From Aurantiochytrium sp. KH105 (lineage: Eukaryota > Sar > Bigyra > Thraustochytrida > Thraustochytriidae), in assembly GCA_003116975.1 (NCBI GenBank), contig BGKB01000233.1, positions 1 to 64,000 on the forward strand: 64,000 bases of DNA. The letters are read 5' to 3'. The position numbers and the translations under genes are program-made. Positions 39,688-49,696 of the stretch are shown in pieces; the stretch's first letter is position 1; the number at the start of each line of letters is the position of its first letter. The notes beneath the pieces are model-generated. The model searched no databases and was not told the origin of the DNA. It saw only the letters and a program-made list of their open reading frames with translations.

Positions 39688-41054
39688 ATGTGGTCGCTTT
39701 TCATGGTGGTCTTGCCTATCGTCCTCGGCGCCCAGGCGCTTCGGCTGTACGAGACCTTGGGCGTGAGCAAGGTCTTGGGCCCCACCACGCCAGATGGATG
39801 CTTTCTTGTCGACAGAGAAAACAATGATCCTGCCGGCTCGATCATTCTTCCGGTCGAAGATCTTGTTCACTATCGCTCGGGGATTCTCCTTGGTACGTAT
39901 ATACCTATATTTCTCCCTGATTGACAGCCATGGCGGCAAAGACATTCTCTTTTATTCAGGCAGCTGACATGTTGAACAAATGTATCTCAGGTGGTGCCGG
40001 TGGTGTGCTTTTGGGTGAACGGTTTAGTCCGGAGTCGAGACCCTTGGGCTACATTGTTGCTGTCGACGCACGCGGTGGCGGCGGCAGCGGAAGCGGAAAC
40101 GGAAGCGATAAGGACGACGGCGTCGAAGACAATGGTGATAATAACACACCCGTGGTGCGCAAGCTCAAGATGTCCAAATTCCCGGCTGACACCCACTTTT
40201 TGCCGCACGGCATTTACTATTCGAAAGCATCGGAGCGGCTTTATGTGGTCAATCACGCTGGTGTTTCCAGCGTGGGTACACGCGTCGAGGTCTTTGATGT
40301 AACAAGAAATGGTGATGATCTTCCCGAGCTTACCTGGCGTCTGGCGGTGGGCGGAAAGGACTTGTTTGCAAACATGGCCCTCAATGCCGTGGTCGAAGGG
40401 CAAGGTGATGAGATCTACGTGACTCAATGGCAGTCCACGGCAGTTCCGGCTGGGGGTGGCATGCATCCCAAGAGTATCAGTGAGATTGTCGGAAGAATCG
40501 TGCACTTGGGGCAGACGTTCATGATGATGCCAGGCAATCAAGGCGTGTATCGATGCACCTTTGACAGCAAGTCGCCGTCGAACCCCGCAACCTCGTGCCG
40601 TCGTGAATCATGGGGCTACATGGCTGCCAATGGCATCACCGCCACCCCGGATCTTTCGCGTATCTATGTGGCCGATCCGGTTGCCCATAAGATCTTTTCC
40701 TATGCTCGTGACCCAGCTGATGGGACGCTCGACTATTTGTCGAACGAGACGATTTCCACACCGCATGCGCCCGACAACGTGCATTATGACGAGGAGACTG
40801 GCGAACTTCACACAGGAACGATTCCTCGAATTGTGGAATTCGCCGACCTCCACGCTCGGGCTTCGGGTACTTTTCAAGTGTTTTCCCAGTCCAAGCCGGG
40901 CTCGCGCTACGATACCGTGGAGCAGCGCGTCGTGCATGATGCAAGTCTTTTAGACGAGTTTTCCGCGTGCATGCCACTCGCAGGACCGAACAAGCGCTGG
41001 TCCGTGTGCGGAAGTCCCATTGCGGATGGCCTTTTGGTTTGCCCGGCGTCATGA
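39688..41054 (+). CDS. Paraoxonase/arylesterase family lactonase (two exons)
   Basis: About 422 residues. Exon 1 is 39688-39892 and exon 2 is 39991-41054. The 98-bp intron starts gtacgt, has a branch-like ctgac near 39964 and ends atctcag at 39990; phases agree. Paraoxonases are calcium-dependent six-bladed propeller lactonases and esterases. Family blocks in order: an uncleaved-signal-like N-terminus (MWSLFMVVLPIVLGAQALRL), PHGIYYSKASERLYVVNHAG, FANMALNAVVEGQGDEIYVT, YMAANGITATPDLSRIYVAD with KIFSYARDPADGTL, and PDNVHYDEETGELHTGTI. These carry the usual His and the Asn/Asp calcium ligands. A Gly/Ser/Asp-rich insert near residues 98-125 is unusual. It probably faces the ER lumen or outside. 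Substrate unknown. Confidence 0.82.
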
Positions 41055-41655
41055 TCTGCAAAAAACACCACTTCTTATTTTATAAAAAATCTCTCTCTCT
41101 CTCTTTCTTCTTTTCCGTATTTTTTGCGCCTCTCTTGTGAAGGTTTTACTCGATGTCGCGTCCTAGGCCTATGCCATGCCATGCCATGCCATGCCAGCAC
41201 CAACAGCAGCAGCGAACCGTTCCGCTCAATGCTGTCGGCAGGGGTCGTTGCAGTAGCCAGTAATGGCACGCCTGTAAGTCGCATTGTACCCCCCTCTCAC
41301 CAATACACTGATCGTAAGGAGAGGGGGGCATATCGGAGCGAGCGCGTGCACGTGCTACACCGCGCGCTCGTCATCTTGACAGTGAGGCAGGCAGTAGCCG
41401 GGCAGGCAAAACACATTCAACGTGGCGGCCGCGCGCACGCGCGTAGAGCACGGCAGCGAGCGCCCGCAGCGTCGTGAGCGCAGTGGAGAGAGGACCTGGC
41501 CTGTTCTGGCCTGCACCAAGGGGTCTGGGTTGCTTGGGTCGTTTGCACACGCGGAGAAAGAAGTCCAACATTCGTCTCAGTCGTCCACGCAGAGCGGGCC
41601 TGTACGTACCCCTTCGAAGCCAAAACACGCGCGAGTAACAACGCGGCCAAGCACG
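41055..41655. other. Intergenic region upstream of LPCAT
   Basis: Contains TAGGCCTA at 41164-41171, directly overlapping the start of an (ATGCC)5 array at 41171-41195. The downstream half is in frame with LPCAT but is probably the 5' UTR. Confidence 0.4.
41171..41195. repeat. (ATGCC)5 pentamer array
   Basis: Five perfect ATGCC units in the 5' flank of the LPCAT gene. Confidence 0.9.
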
Positions 41656-43350
41656 ATGGCCACGGTGTCCGCCGATCTGGAGCTCGCTCCCGCGGCCGTG
41701 CTGCCCGATCTTGACGAGGAGGATGTCTCGGATGATGACTTGGAGTCTGGCCAAATGAAGAAGGAGCACTCCGGACCCGTCTTGGCACCCTCGCGGATGG
41801 ACGACGACTTTCGTGAAGCGCTGCACAAGCGTCTCGATGTGGAAACACAACTTAACCCGTTCACATATCATGGTAAATGGACGCCTTGGGAGATCTTCAA
41901 GGCAATCCTGGGCATCGTTGTGATCCCTGTTCGTTTTACTGTGGCCGGTTCAACCTTGCTGCTCGTATGGGCGTGCTGCGCGGCGGCAGTTTCGTTCGGA
42001 GCCGACGAGTCAAAGCCTTTTAGCGGGTTTCGTCGCGTGCTCATGTGGCCTGTGCGAATTTTGTGCAGACTCTTTATCTTTTGCTTTGGAGTGTACTGGA
42101 TTTCGGTCAAGGGCAAGAAGGCGAGTCACGCTGAAGCAGCGGTGGCCGTGGTGGCCCCGCATTCCACATTTCTGGACACCATGACGTACTATGCCGTTCA
42201 TGGCCGGTGGTCGGGTTTGGGCAAAAAGGAAGTGACCAAGACTCCGATTTTTGGCACGATTTTCCGCGGTCTGCAAATGATCGCGGTGGACCGCGAGAAC
42301 CCGGAGGGTCGCAAGGCCGCGCTCGACGAGTTTGTGCGGCGCGCACAAAACAACAAAGGGTGGCCTCAGCTGGTGGTCTTTCCCGAAGGCACTTGCACCA
42401 ATCGGCGTGCCCTCATCCAATTCAAGCGCGGGCCCTTCGTCCCCGGCGTCCCCATTCAGCCCGTCGTGATGCGCTGGCCATATTATTTCTTTGACCCGGC
42501 ATGGACCTCGAGCGGGCCGAACCGGATCGCGCTCGTGTTCCGTCTCATGACGCAAGTCTTTACACGTGTCGAGGTGGAGTTTCTCCCCGTGTACACGCCG
42601 AGCGACGAGGAAAAGGAAGATTCAGAGCTTTTCGCGCACAACGTACGCAATGTCATGGCCCAGGCACTTGGCGTGCCAACCACGGAGCACTCTTACGAGG
42701 ATACGTTTTTGAGCATGGCGGCAAAGAAGGCCAAGTTTAACCCGGACGAGATTGTCGATTTCGAGTTCACCAAGGTGAAAGAGCTTTTGGACATTGACCT
42801 CAAGGAAGCGCGCCGACTCCTGAAGCGATTTGGGGCAGATCCTAAGGTGCGCAAGACGGGCAAAATGAACCCCGCGCAATTTGCCAAGGCGCTGAACCTT
42901 CCTCTATCTGACGGCATTCTCGAGCTCTTTGATCTTCTTGACAGCGATGGTCTCGGCTTCATCGATTACAAAACCTTCCTCATCGGACTCACGTTTGTAT
43001 CGCAAAACACGACCACAGAGGAGGCTGTGGACGTTCTCTTTCAGGCTCTCGACCCAGAGGGCACGGGAAGCATCTCGCAAGCCTCTTTGCGCGAGGTCAT
43101 GTCGGCCGTCTTCCGCAAAACCGACCGTCGTGCGGTGTCGCGCTTGTTCAGCGCCGCCGACAAGTCGGGCTCGGGTCAGATCCGTCGCGAGGACTTTAAG
43201 GCTTTTATTGAGCGCAACCCGGAGATGCTCGTGGCTGGTTTGGAGATTCGCCAGGCTTTTAAGGATCGGGACCATGGCGAACTTATCGAAACCTACAAAC
43301 GCGTTCCAGCTGACTGGCGATCTTTCTCGACCCGCCGTGAAACCTTGTAG
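41656..43350 (+). CDS. LPCAT: Lysophosphatidylcholine acyltransferase with EF hands (LPCAT1/2 type)
   Basis: A 564-residue membrane acyltransferase that re-acylates lysophospholipids (Lands cycle). The acidic N-terminus is followed by membrane segments (residues about 80-110 and 130-150). The catalytic HX4D motif is APHSTFLD, and the second acyltransferase block is VVFPEGTCTNRRALIQFK. The C-terminus has three EF-hand-like loops: DSDGLGFID, DPEGTGSIS and DKSGSGQIR. Some loop positions are degenerate, so calcium binding by each is uncertain. The ATG at 41656 (MATVSADLELA) is chosen; the frame is open 234 bases upstream without family similarity. There is no clear C-terminal dilysine signal. Confidence 0.93.
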   Translation: MATVSADLELAPAAVLPDLDEEDVSDDDLESGQMKKEHSGPVLAPSRMDDDFREALHKRLDVETQLNPFTYHGKWTPWEIFKAILGIVVIPVRFTVAGSTLLLVWACCAAAVSFGADESKPFSGFRRVLMWPVRILCRLFIFCFGVYWISVKGKKASHAEAAVAVVAPHSTFLDTMTYYAVHGRWSGLGKKEVTKTPIFGTIFRGLQMIAVDRENPEGRKAALDEFVRRAQNNKGWPQLVVFPEGTCTNRRALIQFKRGPFVPGVPIQPVVMRWPYYFFDPAWTSSGPNRIALVFRLMTQVFTRVEVEFLPVYTPSDEEKEDSELFAHNVRNVMAQALGVPTTEHSYEDTFLSMAAKKAKFNPDEIVDFEFTKVKELLDIDLKEARRLLKRFGADPKVRKTGKMNPAQFAKALNLPLSDGILELFDLLDSDGLGFIDYKTFLIGLTFVSQNTTTEEAVDVLFQALDPEGTGSISQASLREVMSAVFRKTDRRAVSRLFSAADKSGSGQIRREDFKAFIERNPEMLVAGLEIRQAFKDRDHGELIETYKRVPADWRSFSTRRETL

Positions 43351-43723
43351 TCAGTTGACTTTTGAAATTGCAGGGTGTTGGGATTCAAGGAATCGAAAAA
43401 GAGAGAACTCAATCGTCGTTGCTGGGTCGACTCGTCAGACTTGTGTCTTTTGTTTGCTGGCGTTGTCTTTTTTTTTTCATAATTATCAGTCCTTTTCTCT
43501 TTTTCGTCTTTTTGTCTTTCTCTCTCTTTACCCCTTTCCCAAACGTTTCCCTTGCTTTCTTGCTTTCTCGCTTTTTCTTTGACGCGCTCAGCCAGTCTTG
43601 CAAGCTGCTGCTGCTTTTACAGGTGACAAAGATCAAGCTTAACCTTGACTGCTTGTACTCGATTTTCAAGTTGTACGACCGTCCGAGTCCGAGTCTGCGT
43701 CCGAGTCCTTCAAACTTGAAAGG
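43351..43723. other. Intergenic region between LPCAT and ALKBH7
   Basis: T-rich and pyrimidine-rich 3' flank of LPCAT merging into the ALKBH7 5' flank. No gene or motif. Confidence 0.4.
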
Positions 43724-44515
43724 ATGCTGGGCGCGACGAGAGTGTTCGCGCGTGCGCGAGGAAGACAATGCGGGCTGGCGCTACGCAGGGCGTCAAGCGC
43801 CCCAGCAGTGCCCGGTAGCAGTCTGCAGGCAGACCCCAAGTTTGTGGACGCTTCGCGGGGCGAAGGACTGGAGATTGGCGCTGCGGACGCTGTGGTGTTC
43901 CCGGACGCCATCTCGCAAGAGGAGCACGACGCGCTCGTGGAGGAGATTTTGCATGGCGCAAGCGACCGTGCCATGCGCAAGTTTAGAAAGCGCAAGTATC
44001 AAGAGGATCACTGGGACGCCGTCATTGTCGGATACAAGGAAATTGAGCGCGCGATGCCGCTGTGGCCCCCCGCCTTGGCTTCTGTTCTGCAGCGCATGCA
44101 GGACTTTGTGCAGCGCTACCTGGAGGAACACGTCGAAAGGGTCAACGGTCCACTCGAGTACCTTCCTCCGCACATTATAGATCTTGCTGCGGACGGAGAG
44201 ATTCGGCCGCACGTGGATAGCATCAAGTTTTCGGGCGAGGTTGTGGCTGGACTCTCGCTACTGAGCACACGCACTATGAGCTTGCGGAAGGGTCGCGACG
44301 ATCCGCATGCCTACACCAAGGATGAGCCTGCCGTTGACCTTTTGTTACCACCGCGCTCACTTTACATTTTATGCAATCGCGCTCGCTTTGACATGGGTCA
44401 CTCTGTCGAGCGCGTTGATCCACCGGAGCGTCGCTTTTCGATCATCTTCCGCGACGCCATCCCAATTGATAAGGAGAACGACCCCAGCTCCTTTTTGTCG
44501 CGGCACATTGTCTAA
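43724..44515 (+). CDS. ALKBH7: ALKBH7, mitochondrial AlkB-family dioxygenase
   Basis: A 263-residue Fe(II)/2-oxoglutarate dioxygenase. Animal ALKBH7 acts in the mitochondrial matrix in programmed necrosis and fatty-acid and tRNA metabolism. The N-terminus (MLGATRVFARARGRQCG) is a good mitochondrial presequence. Family blocks: RKYQEDHWDAVIVGYKEIER, then the iron site IRPHVDSIKFSGEVVAGLSL with the HxD pair, a distal His in FDMGHSVERV, and the 2-oxoglutarate Arg in RRFSIIFRD. SLYIL sits just before the distal His as in the human protein. Length and order match the family well. Confidence 0.95.
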   Translation: MLGATRVFARARGRQCGLALRRASSAPAVPGSSLQADPKFVDASRGEGLEIGAADAVVFPDAISQEEHDALVEEILHGASDRAMRKFRKRKYQEDHWDAVIVGYKEIERAMPLWPPALASVLQRMQDFVQRYLEEHVERVNGPLEYLPPHIIDLAADGEIRPHVDSIKFSGEVVAGLSLLSTRTMSLRKGRDDPHAYTKDEPAVDLLLPPRSLYILCNRARFDMGHSVERVDPPERRFSIIFRDAIPIDKENDPSSFLSRHIV

Positions 44516-44776
44516 GATGCTGCCTCTGGGCGTCTTGGCGAACTCGTTGAAACAGAACAAAATGAATTTGACCTTGTTGCAAACTGCGCGCCGTTTTTGA
44601 ACAAAGCATGACTTTCAACGTTAACGTCTCACGGCAATGAGACGAATGGATCTGCTTTTCGCGAATGTACGTTTGCAAGAATGCTACTATACGTCACTCA
44701 CGTTTTTCTTGTTTTCTTTTGTGCTTCTCTCACGTAATTACAAGATTTTTTTAAAAAAATAACTATTTGACCTCTT

Positions 44777-45979
44777 TCAAGACGCTCGTAACCGCTCGCC
44801 TCGCCTCGACGAGGAGGGCACAACGCTACCCCCGTCCAATTCCATGCTTTCTGTGGGTCCCGCCATGGATGCTGCGAGCGAGTCTGTCGCCGCATCATCT
44901 GCACGAGCATACTTGTGCCGAATTGTTGTATTGTTTCCAGCATCGTGCTCGCCCTCGCCACCGGCGCTTTCCTCGGAGACGCGGGAAGAGCTCTCGCGAG
45001 TGCGTTTGGAGGCAGCAGATGATGAAGATGAAGTCGTCGATGACATTGCTCGCGGAGCCACCGAGGCCTCGTCCGTCTGGCCAATCTCCTCGGCCTCGAG
45101 CGTGGCCACGACGAGCTCGGCCTGAAAGGTTTGAATGGATCCGCTTGCAATATTGTCGGTGGTGTTTCCGCCCATGGTATGCATGCCTGCTAGCGATTCG
45201 TCCGTGGAGAAGAGAAAGGGAGATCCAGCACCATTACATAAAAATGCCACATTGACGACACCAACGACATCGCAAAATTGCAAGAGGGCTTTCATTTCCC
45301 TGAGACCAAAGGCAATCTCGCTGTCTTGCTCGGTGCCCACCGAGAGGAGCTCGAGCTCGTTGGCGGCAATTCCAACCTCTGTGCGAAGCGTCTCGAATTC
45401 TGTGCTGTGGTCAACATGCTGAAAGTGTGAGCGGAAGCGCAGGCCGGTGTCCGCTCGGAGAACGAGTGAGGCCTCCTCGGCACCGTAGATGAGACTGAGC
45501 GCTTTCATGAAGATGCTTGTGCGCGCGACGACTTGGTTCTGCGCTGCTGAGCGGTCAAAGGAAGCGTGTACGACGCTGGTGTCCTCGAAGTGCAGTTCGT
45601 GAGTCTTGACGAGGCCGCCGCGGCACTGCGAGCTAAAGACGATGACATGTCGAGCTCCTTCTTGGTGGAGACTGATCGTGACGCGTTCTGTTGTCCGAAC
45701 CGACTTGAAGACGCTGGCCAGCGACCGAAGAGGGATTTTGATGGCGAGCAGACCGGTGCTACTCATGCTTATGTTTTCAAAAAAGGCGTGAAAAAAGGTA
45801 AAAACGTTGAAGGCCGTCTTGGCGTCGTTCATCGTACTAAGCGTTAGCGAGGTGGGCCCGCCTCGTTGGCCTCTGCTACTTTCCAGCACTAGTTCCTTGC
45901 CGACCTTGCTCAGGCATTGTACGCACGCGGCAAAGACCTTGACGTTCTTTTCCGGAATGGAGCATTGCAGCGAGCTCAT
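44777..45979 (-). CDS. RAD9: RAD9, subunit of the 9-1-1 checkpoint clamp
   Basis: A 400-residue PCNA-like clamp subunit. RAD9-HUS1-RAD1 loads at damaged DNA and activates ATR. The N-terminus MSSLQCSIPEKNVKVFAACV, KVGKELVLESS, and NDAKTAFNVFTFFHAFFENI follow the RAD9 pattern. The two clamp lobes (about residues 1-265) are followed by a long, polar, Ser-rich tail, where RAD9 is phosphorylated in other eukaryotes. An acidic motif MELDGG lies near the end. The start is the ATG at 45979; the frame opens four codons earlier with GTG. It is convergent with ALKBH7. Confidence 0.9.
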   Translation of the reverse strand: MSSLQCSIPEKNVKVFAACVQCLSKVGKELVLESSRGQRGGPTSLTLSTMNDAKTAFNVFTFFHAFFENISMSSTGLLAIKIPLRSLASVFKSVRTTERVTISLHQEGARHVIVFSSQCRGGLVKTHELHFEDTSVVHASFDRSAAQNQVVARTSIFMKALSLIYGAEEASLVLRADTGLRFRSHFQHVDHSTEFETLRTEVGIAANELELLSVGTEQDSEIAFGLREMKALLQFCDVVGVVNVAFLCNGAGSPFLFSTDESLAGMHTMGGNTTDNIASGSIQTFQAELVVATLEAEEIGQTDEASVAPRAMSSTTSSSSSAASKRTRESSSRVSEESAGGEGEHDAGNNTTIRHKYARADDAATDSLAASMAGPTESMELDGGSVVPSSSRRGERLRAS

Positions 45980-46562
45980 CTCTCCCTTCACTCCTCCTGT
46001 CGCTCACCGCCCCGAGGCGCTCCTTTGCGCGAGGAAAGAAGGGTAAGAATCAAGGGAAAGCGTTGCCTCCTTGGCGCCCGCACGTTTGGCGTTTGTTTAC
46101 AGAGCGACCTTGTCGCGCGTGGCGCGCGAGAGTGCCCCGTTCCCTGGAGATCTGCAGCTGCTGCAGCTGCTGTCGGTGGTTACTGTTAGTAAACTTTTTA
46201 AACTTGCGCAACCCATTCAAGAGAGGAGCGGGACCTGCGTTGCGCACTTTGGGGTTGCGCAAGCAGCCAGGCTTCGTTTGCAATGGATTGCAATGCAATG
46301 CAAGGAAGGAAGGCAACGAGAAGAAATGAAATGACAGTGAATGCAATGTGCGTCGATCGTGTCCTTTGCCTTTTGCACAGTGCTTTCGTTTGGGTTACAG
46401 CGAGTCTTGAGCTCATTGCACTGCAAACGAGCATCGCGGAGGTGCATTGGCGACGTGAGCGGCCAGCCCGGAGCAGGCAGAGCAGCAAGCGACGCGGAGC
46501 AGAGCAGAGCAGCGCGGAGCGACGCGGACTCGACGCGGAAGTACGGGGCAGCGCGGAAGACG
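45980..46562. promoter_or_regulatory. Divergent promoter region between RAD9 and the ECI2-like gene
   Basis: Contains a repeated gcaatg/tgcaatgc patch near 46280-46305 and the purine-rich gagcagagcagagcagc at 46497-46513, about 50 bases upstream of the ECI2 start. No gene. Confidence 0.45.
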
Positions 46563-47408
46563 ATGAGCCAGCTCCTGGAGACGACGGTGAAGGGCGGGAT
46601 TGCGACCTTGCGGTTCAATAACCCGCGCAAGCTCAACGCCTGGTCGCAGTCCATGATGAAGGCGAAACGCGCTGCACTTGCGCAGGCGTCGGCGAACGAA
46701 GAGGTCAAGGCCGTTGTGCTGACGGGCACGGGGGATTACTACTGCGCGGGCGTCGACTTGGCGGCCGTGCTCAAGCCCATGATGCCGGGCAAGCTCGTCA
46801 AGATGCTCAAGGACCTGAATGAGGAACTCTTTGACCAGTTCATCCGCTTTGACAAACCAATCTTCGCCGCGGTCAATGGACCAGCCATCGGTGCCGCTGT
46901 CACCAGCTCTACGCTGTGCGACGGCATTATTGCCAGCAACCGGGCCACTTTCCACACGCCCTTTGCAAGCCTGGGTCTTGTCCCGGAGGGCTGCAGCTCG
47001 GTGCTCTTTCCGGAGCTTCTCGGTGACGAGTTGGCGCAAAAGATGCTCAACGAGAACTACAAGCTTTCTGCGGAGGAGGCGGCCAAGACGAAGATGCTGA
47101 CCGCCATGGTTCAGACCGGCGACGCTGCACCGGCTGGCGGTATTGACGAAGCATTGCTCGACGCCACGTACGCCCATGTTGATGAGTACCTCACCAAGAA
47201 TGGCACACAACGCTCGCGTTCCCCAGAGGAGACCGCACGTCTGCGCGAGGTCAATGCGCAAGAGTCGGCAGCCCTTGCTGATGCATTTGTGTCCCCGCCC
47301 TTTTTCCACGCCATGGAGGCCAATGCCGAGCGCCGCGGGCGTACCAACGCCAAGCTTGCCTTTCAGACGCTTCGTGTGACGCGGCCCGTATGGGGATTGT
47401 TTCTATGA
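46563..47408 (+). CDS. ECI2: Enoyl-CoA delta-isomerase, ECI2-like
   Basis: A 281-residue crotonase-fold enzyme that shifts double bases of unsaturated enoyl-CoAs from position 3 to 2 during beta-oxidation. The oxyanion hole blocks are GDYYCAGVDL and VNGPAIGAAVT. FHTPFASLGLVPEGCSSVLFP follows, with the catalytic Glu of the isomerase (ECI2/peroxisomal type) rather than a hydratase pair of glutamates. There is no C-terminal SKL-type signal (it ends WGLFL) and no clear presequence, so peroxisomal or mitochondrial location is open. The ATG at 46563 (MSQLLETTV) starts the family domain. Confidence 0.86.
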   Translation: MSQLLETTVKGGIATLRFNNPRKLNAWSQSMMKAKRAALAQASANEEVKAVVLTGTGDYYCAGVDLAAVLKPMMPGKLVKMLKDLNEELFDQFIRFDKPIFAAVNGPAIGAAVTSSTLCDGIIASNRATFHTPFASLGLVPEGCSSVLFPELLGDELAQKMLNENYKLSAEEAAKTKMLTAMVQTGDAAPAGGIDEALLDATYAHVDEYLTKNGTQRSRSPEETARLREVNAQESAALADAFVSPPFFHAMEANAERRGRTNAKLAFQTLRVTRPVWGLFL

Positions 47409-47682
47409 AGCGGGGACATACTCTTTGTTACGTGCGCGTGTGTATAGCACTGATCTGTGTAGCCCAAAGAATTAGCCAGCACTCGAGCTCGGAAAGAAAC
47501 ACACAAGGATTTTTTTATTTGCTAAAAGTTCGTGCCGAGGCACATCGCATAGCATTTTGTGAAAAGTAAAACGAAGAATTAAAACAATGCGAAGAAGAAG
47601 AAGAAGAAGAAGAAGCCTTCGACGCGAAAGAGGACTTGGGGCCAATACTCACCAAGGCCGGACCTTTTTTTTTTGCTGTGAG

Positions 47683-48711
47683 TTAAGCGGACGCGCTGCG
47701 CTGGGCGATGGTGAATTTGATAGGCTTGGCAAAGTCACGCATCTTCATAGTATCCTCCTGCGTATCTTGCACTTCGAGCCCAAAAGGCTCCATCCATTCG
47801 GCTAGTGTCGCCTCTGGGAGCTCTTCATCAAACTCGCACACCAAAAGGTGCCCACCGGGCTTGATCGTCTGACACAGGTGTTCGAAGATAATTTGAGGTT
47901 CCATGGTGTGATGCAAGACAAAGCAGACCATTGCAAAATCGGCCTTGCCGGCGAAGGTCTCTAGTTCCTGGCCATTTTTCCTCGGGTCGATCTTGGTGAA
48001 GCTCAAGACATTGTCAAGGCCCTGCTCCGTGGCGCGACGTTGCGCCACCTTGAGCATTCCCTTGGAAACGTCGAGACCGCAGCTCCCAGGGGCAAGCGCC
48101 TTGCCAAGATTGCACAAGAGATGTCCGGGTCCACATCCAAAGTCCAACGTGACTAGTTTGGTTGCTTCATCTGTCGGCCACCATTCCTGGCGCTCCAGAA
48201 AGGCCTGCTCGAGCTGCACGAGACGAAATCCTTCCTCCATCTTGGCATACTCTTCGGCTTTTTCGTCCTCGAAAATGTCTTGATCGTAGTTGTTTCCAAT
48301 GCCGCTGTGCGAATGGCCGTGACCATGCGAATGGCCGTGACCGTGCGAATGGCCGCGGCCGTGCGAATGACCATGACCATGCGGAGAACCGTGGCCGTGC
48401 GAATGGCCGGGACCATCATCGCCGGGTCCGGGTGGGCCCCTTGGCGGTCCTCCAGGTGGTCCTCCAGGTGGTCCACGAGGCGGTCCACGAGGTGGTCCTC
48501 CAGGCGGTCCTCCGTGTGGTCCTCCGTGTGGTCCTCCGTGTGGTCCTCCGGGCGGGCCATGATGGCCTGGACCATGCGAGTGTCCATGACCACCGTGCGG
48601 GTGTCCAGGGCCGTCGTGATCCGGGCCGTGCGCGTGTCCATGGCCACCGCAAGAGTGTCCGTGGCCCTCAGCGTCTTCTTCGTGACGTTCGCGACTCTTT
48701 CTTTGTCCCAT
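47683..48711 (-). CDS. Class I SAM methyltransferase with His-rich metal-binding-like N-terminus
   Basis: A 342-residue protein. The first 130 residues are a His/Gly/Pro tract: runs of GHGHSHGH and PHGGPHGG type, resembling metal-binding loops of zinc transporters, hydrogenase and urease chaperones. A class I methyltransferase core follows: KLVTLDFGCGPGHLLCNLG (SAM loop), GLDVSKGMLKVAQRRA, and AMVCFVLHHTMEP. It ends GGHLLVCEFDEEL with a short C-terminal helix. The core looks like a generic small-molecule or cyclic methyltransferase; no substrate can be assigned. The start is a clear ATG, so the His tract is genuinely fused, and the repeat units in the DNA do not break the frame. Confidence 0.78.
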   Translation of the reverse strand: MGQRKSRERHEEDAEGHGHSCGGHGHAHGPDHDGPGHPHGGHGHSHGPGHHGPPGGPHGGPHGGPHGGPPGGPPRGPPRGPPGGPPGGPPRGPPGPGDDGPGHSHGHGSPHGHGHSHGRGHSHGHGHSHGHGHSHSGIGNNYDQDIFEDEKAEEYAKMEEGFRLVQLEQAFLERQEWWPTDEATKLVTLDFGCGPGHLLCNLGKALAPGSCGLDVSKGMLKVAQRRATEQGLDNVLSFTKIDPRKNGQELETFAGKADFAMVCFVLHHTMEPQIIFEHLCQTIKPGGHLLVCEFDEELPEATLAEWMEPFGLEVQDTQEDTMKMRDFAKPIKFTIAQRSASA

Positions 48712-48915
48712 CGTGCTCGAATCGCACGCTCAAGCGTGGAACCTCTGACGTTGCTTGCTGAGCGTCTTGCGCTCGGGATAAGCTTTACCAGGTCACGAGC
48801 TGGCTGGCTGACTGCTCACTCGTTAATGGTGAATTGAAGTGCCGTGCCCTGCCCTACCTCGTGGCGGATGCACGAAGGAGTTTTACGATTGGAGTTTTGC
48901 GATTTGAGCGAAAGA

Positions 48916-48954
<39 letters not shown>

Positions 48955-49696
48955 TGCTTTGTTTTTCCTTTTCTTTTTACCTTCTTCTGCACGATTTCCG
49001 TCTCTCCCACCATCATAATCTTGGCGCGTGGCGGGAAGCCGGGGTGGGAGCAACTCGCGTGGGACAAGTCGAGCTGGAATGCGTGTCAATCGAGGTTGTC
49101 CGCGAACGCAGAACGATGGGAGCCGACACCGTTGGTAGTAGATGAAAAAAAGCGCTGCGGATCTCACAAGAGCAAAGAGGTCATCGGGCTTTTTATTTTC
49201 TTGGGAAAGAGGTGTTGGAGAGTGTTATTGGGGTGCGTTGTACTGGTCACCGACCATCGCGCGACGTAGTATACCTTGTGCCGATAAAGTCGTGGATTCC
49301 GTCGTCATGTATGACCGTAAACTGAAAATCATGAACGAGCGAGCGCAGCCGACGCCAACCTCGACTGCGGCATGCAAGCAAGCTCAATAGCCCTGGTTTC
49401 AAGGCAAGCATCGTGAGCAAGATCTTGACTCACGTCAAAACACTGCGCAAATCGTCTTTGCGCAAGTTGAATGCAGCAGCAGAGAAAAGATGAATCCCCA
49501 CCCTCTGCGCAAGATCTCCTTCCCCGCCTGTTCTGCGACGGTTCTGTAGCGGTTCCGTGACGCCGATCGACGCCGACAGCCAAATTATGACGGAGGAGTT
49601 GGACCGGGGCGGAGAGCAACAGAATTAAAAGCAGCGACAACTCGCGCGGCGTTTTGACGAAGAGGCGAGGACGCGAGTGGCAGAGGGCTCTCGAGA
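48712..49696. promoter_or_regulatory. Divergent promoter region between the His-rich methyltransferase gene and FBXO9
   Basis: Has a near-perfect (AAGC)n array at 48916-48954 and otherwise unstructured sequence. The longest frames here lie opposite FBXO9 and are compositional. Confidence 0.45.
48916..48954. repeat. (AAGC)n tetramer array
   Basis: Almost ten AAGC units, about 205 bases upstream of the His-rich methyltransferase gene. Confidence 0.93.

Noticed and set aside
46413-47309. 298-codon minus-strand frame opposite the ECI2-like gene
   Set aside because: Compositional shadow; the plus strand carries a clear crotonase-fold protein.
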